Source: Symbiodinium natans (lineage: Eukaryota; Sar; Dinophyceae; Suessiales; Symbiodiniaceae). From it: DNA of 64,000 nucleotides. The notes under the pieces are model-generated. The model saw only the letters and a list, made by a program, of their open reading frames with translations, was not told the origin of the DNA and made no database searches. The DNA lies in assembly GCA_905221605.1 (NCBI GenBank), contig CAJNDS010002390.1, forward strand, positions 1,125,794 to 1,189,793. The letters run 5' to 3'. Below are positions 21,001 through 31,860 of the stretch, piece after piece. A program made the position numbers and the translations under genes. The stretch's first letter is position 1. Each line of letters opens with the position of its first letter.

Positions 21001-23413
21001 GGGCCCGAAGCCCTATGGGATCTGGCCACAGTCGGCCATCTCTACTTGTCTGAGATGGCTCAGGCCTGCGCGTCCTCAACCGCCAGAACGCCTAAACCAC
21101 GATGGACGCCTGCTGACAAGGGCAGCAAGCCATGAGGCATGGATCTCCCAGCTATTTACGCAGGGAAAGTGGCCGACTAGCTACAATGCTGAGTTCCATT
21201 CTGAGGTTTGCCGCCGCGCGCAGGAGTATAGTCGTCAAGCTCGTGCACACATTGGTGAGGGACCCTGGGATGCTGAGATTGACTTCTCTGAGTGGTACAG
21301 GGCTGCTGCAAACATCCAGTCATCACGCGCTGTCACGCCTTTTCTTTCACATCGAGTTTTGCTAGCTTGTGGTACTAATGAGTGGTGTCATGCCGCTTGG
21401 AAACTGCAACAAGTATGCGGGCCATCATGCCTTGCCTGGCGGCCAGCCTTGTGGAGGCATCGTTTTCTTATTGTCAAGCATAAGAAGGGGCCTGTCTGTC
21501 ACGAATCGTCTTTCCGCTTTCTAGGAGTGGCTGAGCTGCATGGTCTTCTTCAAGAAGAAATCCTCATGTCAAGGATCAGCCCTGTCATTCACTCATCTTT
21601 TGATTTCGTTCAAACTGGCTATCGGTTTGATGTTTTGCATCATCATCTCACTCTCTCTGTCCTTCAAGATGACTACAAGTGCTGGCGTCGCGCTTTCTTT
21701 GTCATTTTTGCTGACTTCGTTCACGCGTTTCCGAGGGCATGGCGGGACTTGCTTTTGGTTGAGGCTCGGCACACTGCAGGTATTCGAGATGGGGCCTTCG
21801 CTTTACTAGCTTCGGTCATGAAGTGCGACTTCTGGCGAATTGCGCTAAGTGGCGAGTCTGTTGCCACAGTAGCTGATGGTGTTCCGGAAGGGAGCAAGTA
21901 CGGACCGCCCTGCTTCAACTTCTTGCCAAACACGCTTGTTCGCAGAATGCGTGAAGCTCGTTGTGGTCTTGCGACAAGCGCTTGGGTTCCTAAGGCCTGG
22001 GCCTCTCACACCTGGTCAGGCTCCGGGAGTCCTGACTTGCGCAAGGCACAAAGCATTGCAGACGATATTGCCTCTGGCCGACAGCTGCCCCGTGTAGCTG
22101 ACCTGGCTCGCAATTCTGATCTTGAAGCAACTTGTGCACGTGCTTTAGACTTGCTAGACAATGACAGGATACCCGTTTTGCTGCATGCCGATGATCCCCT
22201 CATTTTGGCGTCCAGCCGAGGAGAAGCGCTTAGGACCCTTGGAGTCATTGCTGCTTGGGCTTGGGACGTCAAGGTTTCTCTCCATTTGGGGCCATCCAAG
22301 ACTGTAGTGCAGCAGTGGAGACCAGGCTTGCAGCAATCTGAGACAGTAATTCATCCTTTGCTTTTTCCTCAGCATGCCCCTCTGCTTCCTGCCCCGCTTG
22401 AGGGCGTGCAGGTTCACAAATGGCTCGGACTTAAATGGGCAGTGTGTGGTGAGTGGATGTCTCATGTCACTCCACTTCTGGCACAGTGCTCTGCCACAGT
22501 GGACATGTTGTGTACGTTGTTGACTTCGCAGCGGATCCCACTAGCCTTTGCCGTGCTTGTCTTTGACCAGAAGGTTGAGTCGGTCCTTCGGTTTGGTAGG
22601 TGGTTGTGGGGTTTAGATGAAGCAGCACAGAGCGCGCTCAGACTCGCCTACGAGCGCTGGTCTCGGAAACTTACAGGAGCAAGCAAGTGGCGCAATGCTG
22701 CTGTGTGCTTCAGCGAGCTTGGGTGGACTTTTGGTACTCAAGCTCGTGTAGTTTTAGAAGTCGCTCTGGTGAGGGCCACGCTGTGGCAACAGGGTGACGA
22801 AACACTTGCCGGCCTGACTTTCACCCGCGGACTCACGTCAAAGGCAGCAAACTGGCCTGTCAGATCCTTGGCGCTGCTTCGTGAGCATCACATCTTGGAC
22901 TGGCCTGAGTGGGTATTGTCAGGTAAGGCTGGTGGATCCTACAAAAGTTTCGTTAAAGGTGAGCTCTTGGCCGCTGCCAAACGCACGTGGGATGAATCTG
23001 TCTCCTCGCACACCTCCCCCATACCATATTCCCAGCTGACCTCTGGTCCATGTAGCCATCTACAGGAAGCACTGTCCAATTATGCTCCCTGGGAGACATT
23101 GCTGGGGCAGCGTGCCTTGATTATGATTAGGTGTGGCTACGTGGCACTTGGGCATGTGAACCAGAGGCAAACCGCTGCTCGCATTCAGGCGTGCGTTCTT
23201 TGCGGCAGGCGCTACTCGAACGTCACCGCTCATGTCGTATGCTCTTGCGAACGCTTGGCAGAATTGAGGGAGGTCTGTCTACGCCTTGGCGCTGACTTTT
23301 CCTCTCTGAAAATTCTGGCCATTCCCCCATCTCATCCGGCATATTCGGAAGTAGTGAGGCTTGCCATTGAGATTCTGCGAAATGCGCAGAACTTCTGGAA
23401 GACAGTTACGTGA
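20972..23413 (+). CDS. Non-LTR retrotransposon reverse transcriptase, 5'-truncated
   Basis: The frame is open from 20972, inside the telomeric array, to a TGA at 23411 (813 codons). Sequence that looks like protein begins at about 21000. The first in-frame ATG is at 21566, within the RT domain, so the true start is missing. Counting residues from 21359, the RT blocks appear in order. FLIVKHKKG is at 36-44. Motif A is VIFADFVHAF, with the catalytic Asp at 119. Motif B is GVPEGSKYGPPCFNFLPN at 174-191. Motif C is LLHADDPLIL, with the Asp pair at 278-279. PSKT is at 312-315 and WLGLKW at 355-360. A C-terminal CCHC-type finger (C612, C615, H625, C628) resembles LINE ORF2 ends. Motif C has His where Tyr or Phe is usual. 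No endonuclease or RNase H domain is visible. Three catalytic aspartates and an uninterrupted frame suggest a fairly young, 5'-truncated LINE copy. Tool-based phylogeny is needed to place the clade. Confidence 0.85.
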   Translation, partial: GFRGLGFRVQGPKPYGIWPQSAISTCLRWLRPARPQPPERLNHDGRLLTRAASHEAWISQLFTQGKWPTSYNAEFHSEVCRRAQEYSRQARAHIGEGPWDAEIDFSEWYRAAANIQSSRAVTPFLSHRVLLACGTNEWCHAAWKLQQVCGPSCLAWRPALWRHRFLIVKHKKGPVCHESSFRFLGVAELHGLLQEEILMSRISPVIHSSFDFVQTGYRFDVLHHHLTLSVLQDDYKCWRRAFFVIFADFVHAFPRAWRDLLLVEARHTAGIRDGAFALLASVMKCDFWRIALSGESVATVADGVPEGSKYGPPCFNFLPNTLVRRMREARCGLATSAWVPKAWASHTWSGSGSPDLRKAQSIADDIASGRQLPRVADLARNSDLEATCARALDLLDNDRIPVLLHADDPLILASSRGEALRTLGVIAAWAWDVKVSLHLGPSKTVVQQWRPGLQQSETVIHPLLFPQHAPLLPAPLEGVQVHKWLGLKWAVCGEWMSHVTPLLAQCSATVDMLCTLLTSQRIPLAFAVLVFDQKVESVLRFGRWLWGLDEAAQSALRLAYERWSRKLTGASKWRNAAVCFSELGWTFGTQARVVLEVALVRATLWQQGDETLAGLTFTRGLTSKAANWPVRSLALLREHHILDWPEWVLSGKAGGSYKSFVKGELLAAAKRTWDESVSSHTSPIPYSQLTSGPCSHLQEALSNYAPWETLLGQRALIMIRCGYVALGHVNQRQTAARIQACVLCGRRYSNVTAHVVCSCERLAELREVCLRLGADFSSLKILAIPPSHPAYSEVVRLAIEILRNAQNFWKTVT

Positions 23414-23565
23414 GAAGCGCGCGCAGGTAGTGTTGGGGGGTGCTACGTCCAGACACTGCGGTGCTGGCATGCTGGCCTCACACTTTGGGCTCCTGCAAGC
23501 TTACGCATCTGGCTTGAGCCCACAAGCCTGTCCTATCGGGACTTCGAACCAACCAACCCTAAGCC
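23414..23565 (+). other. Probable LINE 3' untranslated region with (AACC)n tail
   Basis: Follows the RT stop codon for about 130 bp without coding features and ends in TTCGAACCAACCAACCCTAAG. A short tandem (AACC)n tail is consistent with LINE target-primed insertion. The same TTTGAACCAACC ending, with five AACC units, occurs at 47644-47672. Confidence 0.5.
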
Positions 23566-23700
23566 GCAAAGTGTTCAGAAGCGCCCTGAAATTCATAGAC
23601 TGTTACGGGGCCCAGAATGCTAATACGCTTTTGTGGCCCCCTTAAGGCTTCAGGGCGTAAAGGAGTTGAAGCTGCAATTTGGGTTCTTTGGGTTTAACAG

Positions 23701-23758
23701 AATCTTGGTAGCCCGGTGGTACCCTTTACCCTTTTTTGGTTATGGGTTCCCTTGTCGA
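23701..23758. mobile_element. Family B element, left half
   Basis: CTTGGTAGCCCGGTGGTACC followed by CTTTTTTGGTTATGGGTTCC. The right half is absent; a CT microsatellite begins within 10 bp. Confidence 0.6.
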
Positions 23759-23765
23759 AATCGTG

Positions 23766-23782
23766 TCATCTCTCTCTCTCTA

Positions 23783-23862
<80 letters not shown>
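23766..23862 (+). repeat. (CT)n microsatellite
   Basis: Nearly pure CT dinucleotides for about 95 bp. Confidence 0.97.
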
Positions 23863-23864
<2 letters not shown>

Positions 23865-24640
23865 TCTTATAGAATATTTGCACAATCATCAGGACCCCTC
23901 CCCCGGACCCCTCCCCCGCTTCCCCGCTCCACAACAAAAGAACCCCAGGGGGGGGGGGGGGGGGTGTCATTTTTCTTTTCTGCCCCTCCCCCCTTTTGGG
24001 TTTCCTGAGGGGGGCCGCCTCCATGCGTTTCTTTATCTAGGTTCCCCAGCAAAACCCTTATTCCCTTTTTGTTTTGGGTCTCTGACCACCCAAACGGAAG
24101 CCCGAACCACAAAGCACTACCCCCTCAACCCTAAACCCTGAAGCCCTGAAACCTTCAGACCCCAATCCCAAACCTTCAGCCCTAAACCACTAAGGCCGTG
24201 GGCAAGCCAAAATCTGGGGCCAAGAAGAAGGTCGCTGAAGGGATTGGCTTTAGGTGTTCGGGGTTTAGAGGTTTGGGTGCAGGGGTGTAGAGTGTTACGT
24301 TGAGTGTTTCGGGATTAAGGGGCTTGGGGGGGTTTAGAGGTTTAGGGTTTAGGGTTTAGGGTTTTTGTTTCGGGGTAAAGGTTTCAGGCTTTCGGAGAGT
24401 CCAGTTGACCAAGTTACGGCTCCTAAGGGGGTTGGGGTACTAGGAAGCTAGGGTTCGGCGGTTTGGGGTTGAGGGTTTAGGGGTTAGGGTTTAGTAGAGT
24501 TTAGGGGCTGGAATTCGAGTAGGCCAGTACCCCAAGATGGTGTTTAGGATTTAGAAAGGATTTCGTGTTTTGGGTGGGCATTATGGATGTAGAGGATTAA
24601 AGCCAGGGGTTGGGCGGGGGTGGTTGGGCTTTACCTGTGC
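23863..24640. other. Intergenic stretch with G tract and ITS remnants
   Basis: C-rich and G-homopolymer sequence (17 G at 23947-23963), a short TTTAGGG tract at 24335-24362 and many degenerate GGGTTT words. No gene recognised. Confidence 0.5.
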
Positions 24641-25555
24641 CTAGGCTTATGTGCCGAAATCTGTACGAACTATCCGAAAGGCAGACATGCTGTCACAGTG
24701 CCACTGCTCCATTACCAATACGCACCTAGCCTTGACTCTGGATGTGTTTAACGGCTCGGAGCAGACAAGGAGCAGAACGCATCAGAATGCGGTGCCGCTG
24801 CCGTCCCAGCGCATGGGGGCATGCGGCTGGGAGCATGCGCTTCAGCAAGACTCAGCGGTGTGAACGTCCGGGATACTCACCCCTTTTGTCGGGTTTAGCT
24901 CTGGTGCTGCATTACCGATACCCTCACCATCTTATCAAGATTCTTGACGAGCGTAGTGAGCGTAGTGGCTCGGAGCAAAGAATTTGCATGAGAGGCTGTC
25001 ACGGTGTCACTGCTCCATTACCAATACACATCCAGCCATGAATCTGGATGTGTTTAACGGCTCGGAGCAGACAAGGATCAGAACGCATCAGAATGCGGTG
25101 CCGCTGCCGTCCCAGCACATGGGGGCATGCGGCTGGGAGCATGCGCTTCAGCAAGACTCAGCTGTGTGAACGTCTGGGATACTCGCCCCTTGTGTCGGGT
25201 TTAGCTCTGCTGCTGCATTACCAATACCCTCACCACCATCTTATCAAGATTCTTGATGAGCGTACTGAGCGTAGTTGCTCGGAGCAAAGAATTTGCATGA
25301 GGCCTGTCGACCACGGTGTCACTGCTCCATTACCAATACACATCCAGCCATGAATCTGGATGTGTTTAACGGCTCGGAGCAGACAAGGAGCAGAACGCGT
25401 CATAATGCGGTGCCGCTGTCGTCCCAGCACATGGGGGCATGCGGCTGGGAGCATGCGCTTCAGCAAGACTCAGCTGTGTGAACGTCTGGGATACTCGCCC
25501 CTTGTGTCGGGTTTAGCGCTGCTCCTGCATTACCAATACCCTCACCACCATCTTA

Positions 25556-25785
25556 TCTAGATTCTAGATACAACTCAAACCCTTAGCCCCTCAAGCCCTC
25601 AAACCCGATACACCTAAAGCCGAACCCCTAAAGCCCTGAATTCAGGATTTAGGGTGTAGGGCTTGGGGTTGAGGAGGGTTCCCCAGCCTTGACTTGCCCG
25701 GCGCTGGCATTCAGATAGATGCTTGTCGACGTCCACGCCGAGATGCCTTTGTGTTTGTCCCTAGAAGAGCTGCGTGTTTAGCGTA
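25556..25785. repeat. Telomere-like insert in satellite unit 3
   Basis: About 230 bp replace about 23 bp of the standard unit after CACCATCTTATC. The insert carries decayed CCCTAAA words, then GGATTTAGGGTGTAGGG words, then unique DNA. It is repeated with about one substitution in the next unit. Confidence 0.85.
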
Positions 25786-26064
25786 GTTGCTCGGAGCAAA
25801 GAATTTGCATGAGAGCCTGTCACGGTGTCACTGCTCCATTACCAATACACATCCAGCCATGAATCTGGATGTGTTTCACGGCTCGGAGCAGACAAGGAGC
25901 AGAACGCATCATAATGCGGTGCCGCTGTCGTCCCAGCACATGGGGGCATGCGGCTGGGAGCATGCGCTTCAGCAAGACTCAGCTGTGTGAACGTCTGGGA
26001 TACTCGCCCCTTGTGTCGGGTTTAGCGCTGCTCCTGCATTACCAATACCCTCACCACCATCTTA

Positions 26065-26294
26065 TCTAGATTCTAGATACAACTCAAACCCTTAGCCCCT
26101 CAAGCCCTCAAACCCGATACACCTAAAGCCGAACCCCTAAAGCCCTGAATTCAGGATTTAGGGTGTAGGGCTTGGGGTTGAGGAGGGTTCCCCAGCCTTG
26201 ACTTGCCCGGCGCTGGCATTCAGATAGATGCTTGTCGACGTCCACGCCGAGATGCCTTTGTGTTTGTCCCTAGAAGAGCTGAGTGTTTAGCGTA
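26065..26294. repeat. Telomere-like insert in satellite unit 4
   Basis: Second copy of the insert at 25556. The only difference I see is GAGCTGAGTG in place of GAGCTGCGTG. This is a recent tandem duplication of the 509-bp enlarged unit. Confidence 0.85.
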
Positions 26295-27950
26295 GTTGCT
26301 CGGAGCAAAGAATTTGCATGAGAGCCTGTCACGGTGTCACTGCTCCATTACCAATACACATCCAGCCATGAATCTGGATGTGTTTAACGGCTCGGAGCAG
26401 ACAAGGAGCAGAACGCATCATAATGCGGTGCTGCTGTCGTCCCAGCACATGGGGGCATGCGGCTGGGAGCATGCGCTCCAGCAAGACTCAGCTGTGTGAA
26501 CGTCTGGGATAATCGCCCCTTGTGTCGGGTTTAGCTCTGCTGCTGCATTACCAATACCCTCACCACCATCTTATCAAGATTCTTGATGAGCGTACTGAGC
26601 GTAGTTGCTCGGAGCAAAGAATTTGCATGAGAGCCTGTCACGGTGTCACTGCTCCATTACCAATACACATCCAGCCATGAATCTGGATGTGTTTAACGGC
26701 TCGGAGCAGACAAGGAGCAGAACGCATCATAATGCGGTGCTGCTGCCGTCCCAGCACATGGGGGCATGCGGCTGGGAGCATGCGCTTCAGCAAGCCTCAG
26801 CTGTGTGAACGTCCAGGATACTCACCCCTTTTGTCGGGTTTAGCTCTGCTCCTGCATTTACAAACCATCTTATCAAGATTCTTGACGAGCGTAGTGAGCG
26901 TAGTGGCTCGGATTAAAGAACTTGCATGAGAGCCTGTCACGGTGTCACTGCTCCATTACCAATACACATCCAGCCATGAATCTGGATGTGTTTAACGGCT
27001 CGGAGCAGACAAGGAGCAGCACGCATCAGAATGCGGTGCCGCTGCCGTCCCAGCACATGGGGGCATGCGGCTGGGAGCATGCGCTTCAGCAAGCCTCAGC
27101 TGTGTGAACATCCGGGATATTCACCCCTTGTGTCGGGTTTAGCTCTGCTGCTGCATTACCAATACCCTCACCACCATCTGATCAAGATTCTTGATGAGCA
27201 TACTTTGCATGAGAGCCTGTCACGGTGTCACTGCTCCATTACCAATACACTTCCAGCCATGAATCTGGATGTGTTTAACGGCTCGGAGCAGACAAGGATC
27301 AGAACGCGTCAGAATGCGGTGCCGCTGCCGTCCCAGCACATGGGGGCATGCGGCTGGGAGCATGCGCTTCAGCAAGACTCAGCTGTGTGCATATCAGGGA
27401 TACCCCTTTTGTCGGGTTTAGCTCTGCTGCTGCATTTACCAGTGAGCGTATAGAGGCTCGGAGCAAAGAATTTGCATGAGAGCCTGTCACGGTGTCACTG
27501 CTCCATTACCAATGCACATGCAGCCATGAATCTGGATGTGTTTAACGGCTCGGAGCAGACAAAGAGCGAACGCATCAGAATGCGGTGCCGCTGCCGTCCC
27601 GACACATGGGGGCATGCGGCTGGGAGCATGCGCTTCAGCAAGCCTCAGCTGTGTGAACCTCCGGGATACTCACCCCTTGTGTCGGGTTTAGCTCTGCTGC
27701 TGCATTACCAATACCCTCACCATCTGCTCAAGATTCTTGACGAGCATAGTGAGCGTAGTGGCTCGGAGCAAAGAATTTGCATGAGAGCCTGTCACGGTGT
27801 CACTGCTCCATTACCAATACACATCCAGCAATGAATCTGGATGTGTTTAACGGCTCGGAGCAGACAAGGGTCAGAACGCGTCAGAATGCGGTGCCGCTGC
27901 CGTCCCAGCACATGGGGGCATTCGGCTGGGAGCATGCGCTTCAGCCGGTG

Positions 27951-29057
27951 TGTACTGACCACAATCTGATGACACCCTTCTTCAGGCGTTGCTGTGTTGC
28001 TCCTTTGCTCCTTTGACATTTCCCCGACGCTCTTCCAGCTCGATGCATGAGACATCTCTTGACAGCAGAGTAACTTGGATTGGAGCGCTGTGCTCGTGCC
28101 TTTCAGGCAGGGTGCAAGTGGCCGGGAGGTAGAAGCATGTGTTCGTACTTGACGAGTTCAAGCTCTCACAAGTTTGCCAATGTTTACAATTGGTGAGAGC
28201 ACTGTTGCTCCACTACCAAGAGCTATCCAGTCTAGCGTTACCTTTCCAGTTGGGTACTCGTAGTTGTAGACATGCCAGATGAATAAGTAGATTATATAAA
28301 ATGTGTATCCGAATGGTTCAAGATGAACCTCAAGATCTTTCGTTCCAAGTCCTGTGCTTTACATCCTAGCTCGTCTTTCAACAGGCTTCGTGGTGACAGA
28401 GAGGTTCATAGAACCTCCTCCATTTACAATTTGGGACTTGCGTGGCTCTTGCAATGAGTTTCCCAGTCTGTCTTCTAAGCGTTGCAATTCAGGGGTTTCG
28501 GCCGTTCAGCCCCATGTACCCCGATAAACCCTGGGCCTCACACCCAAATGCCCTAAAATCCCTGGACCCTGAACGAAGCTCCTCAAACCTCCGCACCAAA
28601 GCCGACCACTCAAGTGTGGCAGGAATAGCACATTCTGTGCCGAAATCACATGGCATCCAATGCAGAATGACTCACATTGCACAGTGCGGGCTTCAGTTCC
28701 AACGCCTTCAGCCCTATCACCCTGAATGTTCGCCGCAACCTTCTGAGACGTTTCTTTCCCGGCAAGCCCCATACCCCTCAATTCAGGAATGCAATGATTA
28801 CTGTATACCCGAAACCGGAAAAGACATCTGAAGATATGTACATAAATAATATATATATATATATATTTATATACATATATACATACATACATATATGACG
28901 TATTCCTTTGTTAAGGGCTATTGGGCTCTCTGGGTTCTTTTGCACAAAAAGGCGGAAAGGCTTGACAAGAAGCCCCCCGCAACCGCTTTTTCGATGGCTG
29001 CGCCTGTGCTTGCGCTCGTGCTGCGAGTAGCCGGGCCTGAGGTGCCCAAAGCACGCA
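27951..29057. other. Unique stretch, no assigned gene
   Basis: About 1.1 kb free of telomeric tracts apart from isolated words. A 129-codon frame at 28442-28831 has no recognisable domain. A TA/TACA microsatellite lies at 28845-28895. Unrecognised. Confidence 0.45.
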
Positions 29058-29158
29058 GGTTTAGGGTTTAGGGTTTAGGGTTTAGGGTTTAGGGTTTGGG
29101 GTTTGGGGTTTGGGGTTTAGGGTTTAGGGTTTAGGGTTTAGGGTTTAGGGTTTAGGGT
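29058..29158 (+). repeat. ITS (TTTAGGG)n with TTTGGGG block
   Basis: About 14 units; three TTTGGGG units lie in the middle. Confidence 0.95.
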
Positions 29159-29226
29159 CAGTATGGGCTCGGACAACTCCGTTGAGCATGGAGGGCCTCA
29201 GCCTGTCTCATGCGCAGCTGTCTCTA

Positions 29227-29332
29227 TGACGAACCTTGAACCCTAAACTCTAAACCCTAAACCCCAAACCCTAAACCCTAAACCCTAAACCCCAAACCCT
29301 AGCCCTAAACCCTAAACCCTACAAACCCCGCC
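29227..29332 (-). repeat. ITS (CCCTAAA)n with variants
   Basis: CCCTAAA, CCCCAAA and CCCTAG units, converging on the preceding tract across about 70 bp of unique DNA. Confidence 0.9.
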
Positions 29333-29480
29333 AACCGATAGGCATCTGCCTCTGCCACACTCATCCGGAAGGTTGAGTTTGAAGCTCCGAACCCCAGTCC
29401 TAAGTAGGGTTTTCGGGTGTTACAGAGGGGGTTTTAGGGTTTCAGGGCTGTCGCCTCTGTCTATCGGCAAGCAACATTAA

Positions 29481-29573
29481 AAAAGCTTAGGCGCCTTAGG
29501 GAGTAGTAAGGAGTATGTGAGCGGATCTTGGGTTACATCCCCCTTGAACCCCCCCCCCTCCCTTCAGAACCCC
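29481..29573. mobile_element. Family J element, decayed copy 1
   Basis: Contains AAAGCTTAGGCGCCTTAGGG and CTTGGGTTACATCCCCCTTG, shared with the copies at 32600, 40044 and 43352. The left terminal arm is missing. Confidence 0.5.
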
Positions 29574-30502
29574 ATGCTGGGTTTTGGAGTACCATACACT
29601 TTAATACTTGTTTTGGTTCTGGGTTCCTATTCTAGCTACTCATGCCTGAAAAAGTATATGTTTTTTTCCCAGGGTCTACGCCAAAGTTTAGTAAACCCTA
29701 AACCCTAAACCCTAAACCCCTCCCTTCAGAACCCTGTAGCAACATCGGAAGGGCAGCTGGGTGCTATTAGAACAGTTCCGGAGATGGAGAAGGTCTTCTT
29801 CGAGCTTGTGCGGGCTTAGCTTGTTCCGGATGTTTTGGGATTTGTTAGTTCATTAGGGTTTCAGAGCCTAGGGTTTAGGGTTAGTTTTTTCCCAACCTAT
29901 GCCCCCAGACCCATCGGCTTCCGTGTACGGTTTGGCGTCTCTTCGCTGCAGCTGTTTCGGCCGCGAAAACGCATGTTGGTTGCAGACAGGTGCGCCGTGC
30001 CACAGACGGAGCAGTTCAGCTTGGACAGCCGTTATAGCAGGGCTCAGGGTTGCAGGTGGTTTAGGGTTTAGGGTTTAAAGTTTAGGGTTTACAGGAGGAA
30101 TCAGAATGGCCTTGTCGACGTGCGCACGCGTGACATGCTGCTGGCTGCTGTTGCTGGCTCCCCTTCGGGTGCAGGGTGCACTGCCACTTGGCGACTGCTG
30201 CTGGCACAACCCTGGGGACCAAGTGCACCCTAAAATTTGGGGTCATGGACCCTGCATTGCTATGTTCCAAATAAAGTGTATGTATCTATAATTCCCATTC
30301 ATGTCTATGAACATAAACGAATTTGGGTTCATGTCGGCCCCCGAGGAAGCCTCTGACCCTGAACGCGAAGCCCTAAACTCGAATCCCAGAGCCCCGATCC
30401 CCCAAAACCTTTGTAGGGCAATACTCGTTTGTGTTTCATATAAGGGGGACATCCCCGTTAACTCAGACTGAGTTTCTTTCTGCCGCCGGAGGACATGTCC
30501 TT
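29574..30502. other. Unique stretch with short ITS
   Basis: Short ITS at 29694-29722 (-) and 30059-30091 (+). Small open frames at 29835-30071 and 30106-30291 include telomeric translation and are not convincing. Confidence 0.45.
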
Positions 30503-30532
30503 AAACCCTGAACCCTAAACCCTAAACCCTAC
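30503..30532 (-). repeat. Short ITS (CCCTAAA)
   Basis: Four units. Confidence 0.85.
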
Positions 30533-30602
30533 ACACAAAAATGTCGGTCTTGCACAATGTCAGTGACCATGATCCTCAATCCTCGATCCCTGCATTCCTC
30601 CT

Positions 30603-30740
30603 CCCCCCCCCCCCCCCTGGGTTTATGGGGTTTAGGGTTTAGGGTTAGGGTTAGGGTTTAGGGTTTAGGGTTTGGGGTTTGGGGTTTAGGGTTTAGGGTG
30701 TAGGGTTCGGGTTTAGGGTTTAGGCCCCCCCCCCCCCCGC
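30603..30740 (+). repeat. ITS bracketed by poly-C tracts
   Basis: A run of about 14 C, then GGGTTTATGG, then about 14 TTTAGGG/TTTGGGG units (30621-30724), then another run of about 14 C. Homopolymer C on both sides of an ITS is striking. Confidence 0.9.
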
Positions 30741-30882
30741 CTTCAAGTATGAGCTCTTTGGGGGGGGCTCTTGCACGTGCTTGATGCCTTCGGGTGCCTG
30801 CACCCCCAAACCCTACAGCATAAAGACATCCAGGCCTCCCTCCTCCCCCCTTAGACCTCTTGACTCCATAGACCCTGCACCA

Positions 30883-30967
30883 AACCCTAAACCCTAAGCC
30901 CTAAACACTAAGCCCGAAGACCGAAGCCCGAAGCCCGAAGCCCTAAGCCCTAAGCCCTAAACCTAAC
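30883..30967 (-). repeat. Degenerate ITS
   Basis: CCCTAAA units followed by a block of uniform GAAGCCC/CTAAGCC variants. Confidence 0.8.
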
Positions 30968-31091
30968 CTACCCACAGCTGAGGACTGTGGGAGCTCAGCA
31001 CACAGAGGAGCTTCTACACAAGTTGCGCTCCTCCCTTTTCGTGGAGACATCCTTCTTGGAGGCGACCGGGCCCCGCCCTCCCAGCTCCCCC

Positions 31092-31148
31092 CTAAACCCT
31101 AAACCCTAAACCCTAAACCCTAAACCCTAAACCCTAAACCCTAAACCC
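31092..31148 (-). repeat. ITS (CCCTAAA)n
   Basis: Eight perfect units between CAGCTCCCCCC copies on both sides (CCAGCTCCCCCCTAAACCC and CCCCCAGCTCCCCCCC). The tract may have been inserted within a CAGCTCCCCC word. Confidence 0.93.
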
Positions 31149-31243
31149 CCAGCTCCCCCCCCAGCCCTCTCCCCGAAAGAGAGGAGCGCTCCAGGTAAGG
31201 CAGCCCACGACCCTGCACCTGAAAAATCTCCACAATTCCTGGG

Positions 31244-31302
31244 CAGGGTTTTAGGGTTTCGGGTTTAGGGTTTAAGGTTTAGGGTTTAGGGTTTAGGGTT
31301 GG
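31244..31302 (+). repeat. ITS (TTTAGGG)n
   Basis: About eight units with TTTCGGG and TTTAAGG variants. Confidence 0.9.
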
Positions 31303-31599
31303 CCACAAATGTGTCACTGGACACAGTGAGAACCCGACTTTTTCGAAGACCCAAACGCCACACATTTTGTAGCCAGTACGGATCCTGTAAAAGTCCGCTG
31401 CACGGGAGGGTTCTCGAGTCAGGTTCTTCCTTGTCCTCCTACCGCAAAGACCCGAAACATTGAAGCCTCAGATGATCTCAGTCTCCCAAGGGCTCTTCAA
31501 ATGCACAATGATTATGATTAGGCGATGTGCTCGGGAACAGATGATTGGGTGATGTGCGCGTTGTCATCATTGACCTCCTGTAGCTCTCTAAATACTGCA
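31303..31599. other. Unique stretch, nothing identified
   Basis: No gene. Includes a local repeat of GATTAGGCGATGTGC/GATTGGGTGATGTGC at 31517-31558. Confidence 0.5.
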
Positions 31600-31680
31600 A
31601 ACCCTGAACCCTAAACCCTAAACGCTAAACCCTAAACCCTAAACCCTATAAACCCTAAACCCTAAAACCTAAACCCTCAA
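31600..31680 (-). repeat. ITS (CCCTAAA)n
   Basis: About 11 units including CGCTAAA and CCCTATA variants. Confidence 0.93.
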
Positions 31681-31794
31681 TCAACCACGGGTTCACGGGG
31701 TTCAGGAGCGCCCAGCAGATGCCAAGTGCTCTTCCTTGGATGGCCCCCGATGCCTTCTGGCCCTTAGTGCCTCGCGTTGATATGTAGGGGTTGT

Positions 31795-31860
31795 TTAGGG
31801 TTTAGGGTTGGAGGGCTTAGGGTTTAGGGTTTAGGGTTTAGGGTTAGGGTTTAGGGTTCA
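31795..31860 (+). repeat. ITS (TTTAGGG)n
   Basis: About eight units ending directly at the family B element that follows. Confidence 0.9.

Larger units (their letters stand above)
24690..27950. repeat. ~305-bp satellite array, ten copies
   Basis: The GGATGTGTTTAACGGCTCGG anchor has its ATG at 24742, 25048, 25360, 25869, 26378, 26687, 26986, 27269, 27536 and 27841. Steps are 306, 312, 509, 509, 309, 299, 283, 267 and 305 bp. Copies are nearly identical and include GCATGCGGCTGGGAGCATGC (an inverted repeat) and two CTGC(T)CCATTACCAATAC words per unit. Two frames stay open through parts of each unit because the copies are so similar. There is no codon-position bias that I can see, so I do not call genes. 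The array ends at about 27950 in unique DNA. Confidence 0.93.

Noticed and set aside
24651-28055. Dozens of 60-155-codon frames in the 305-bp satellite
   Set aside because: The same sequence is open in two overlapping frames because copies are nearly identical. No domain, no frame-specific conservation, and unit-length changes break the frame.
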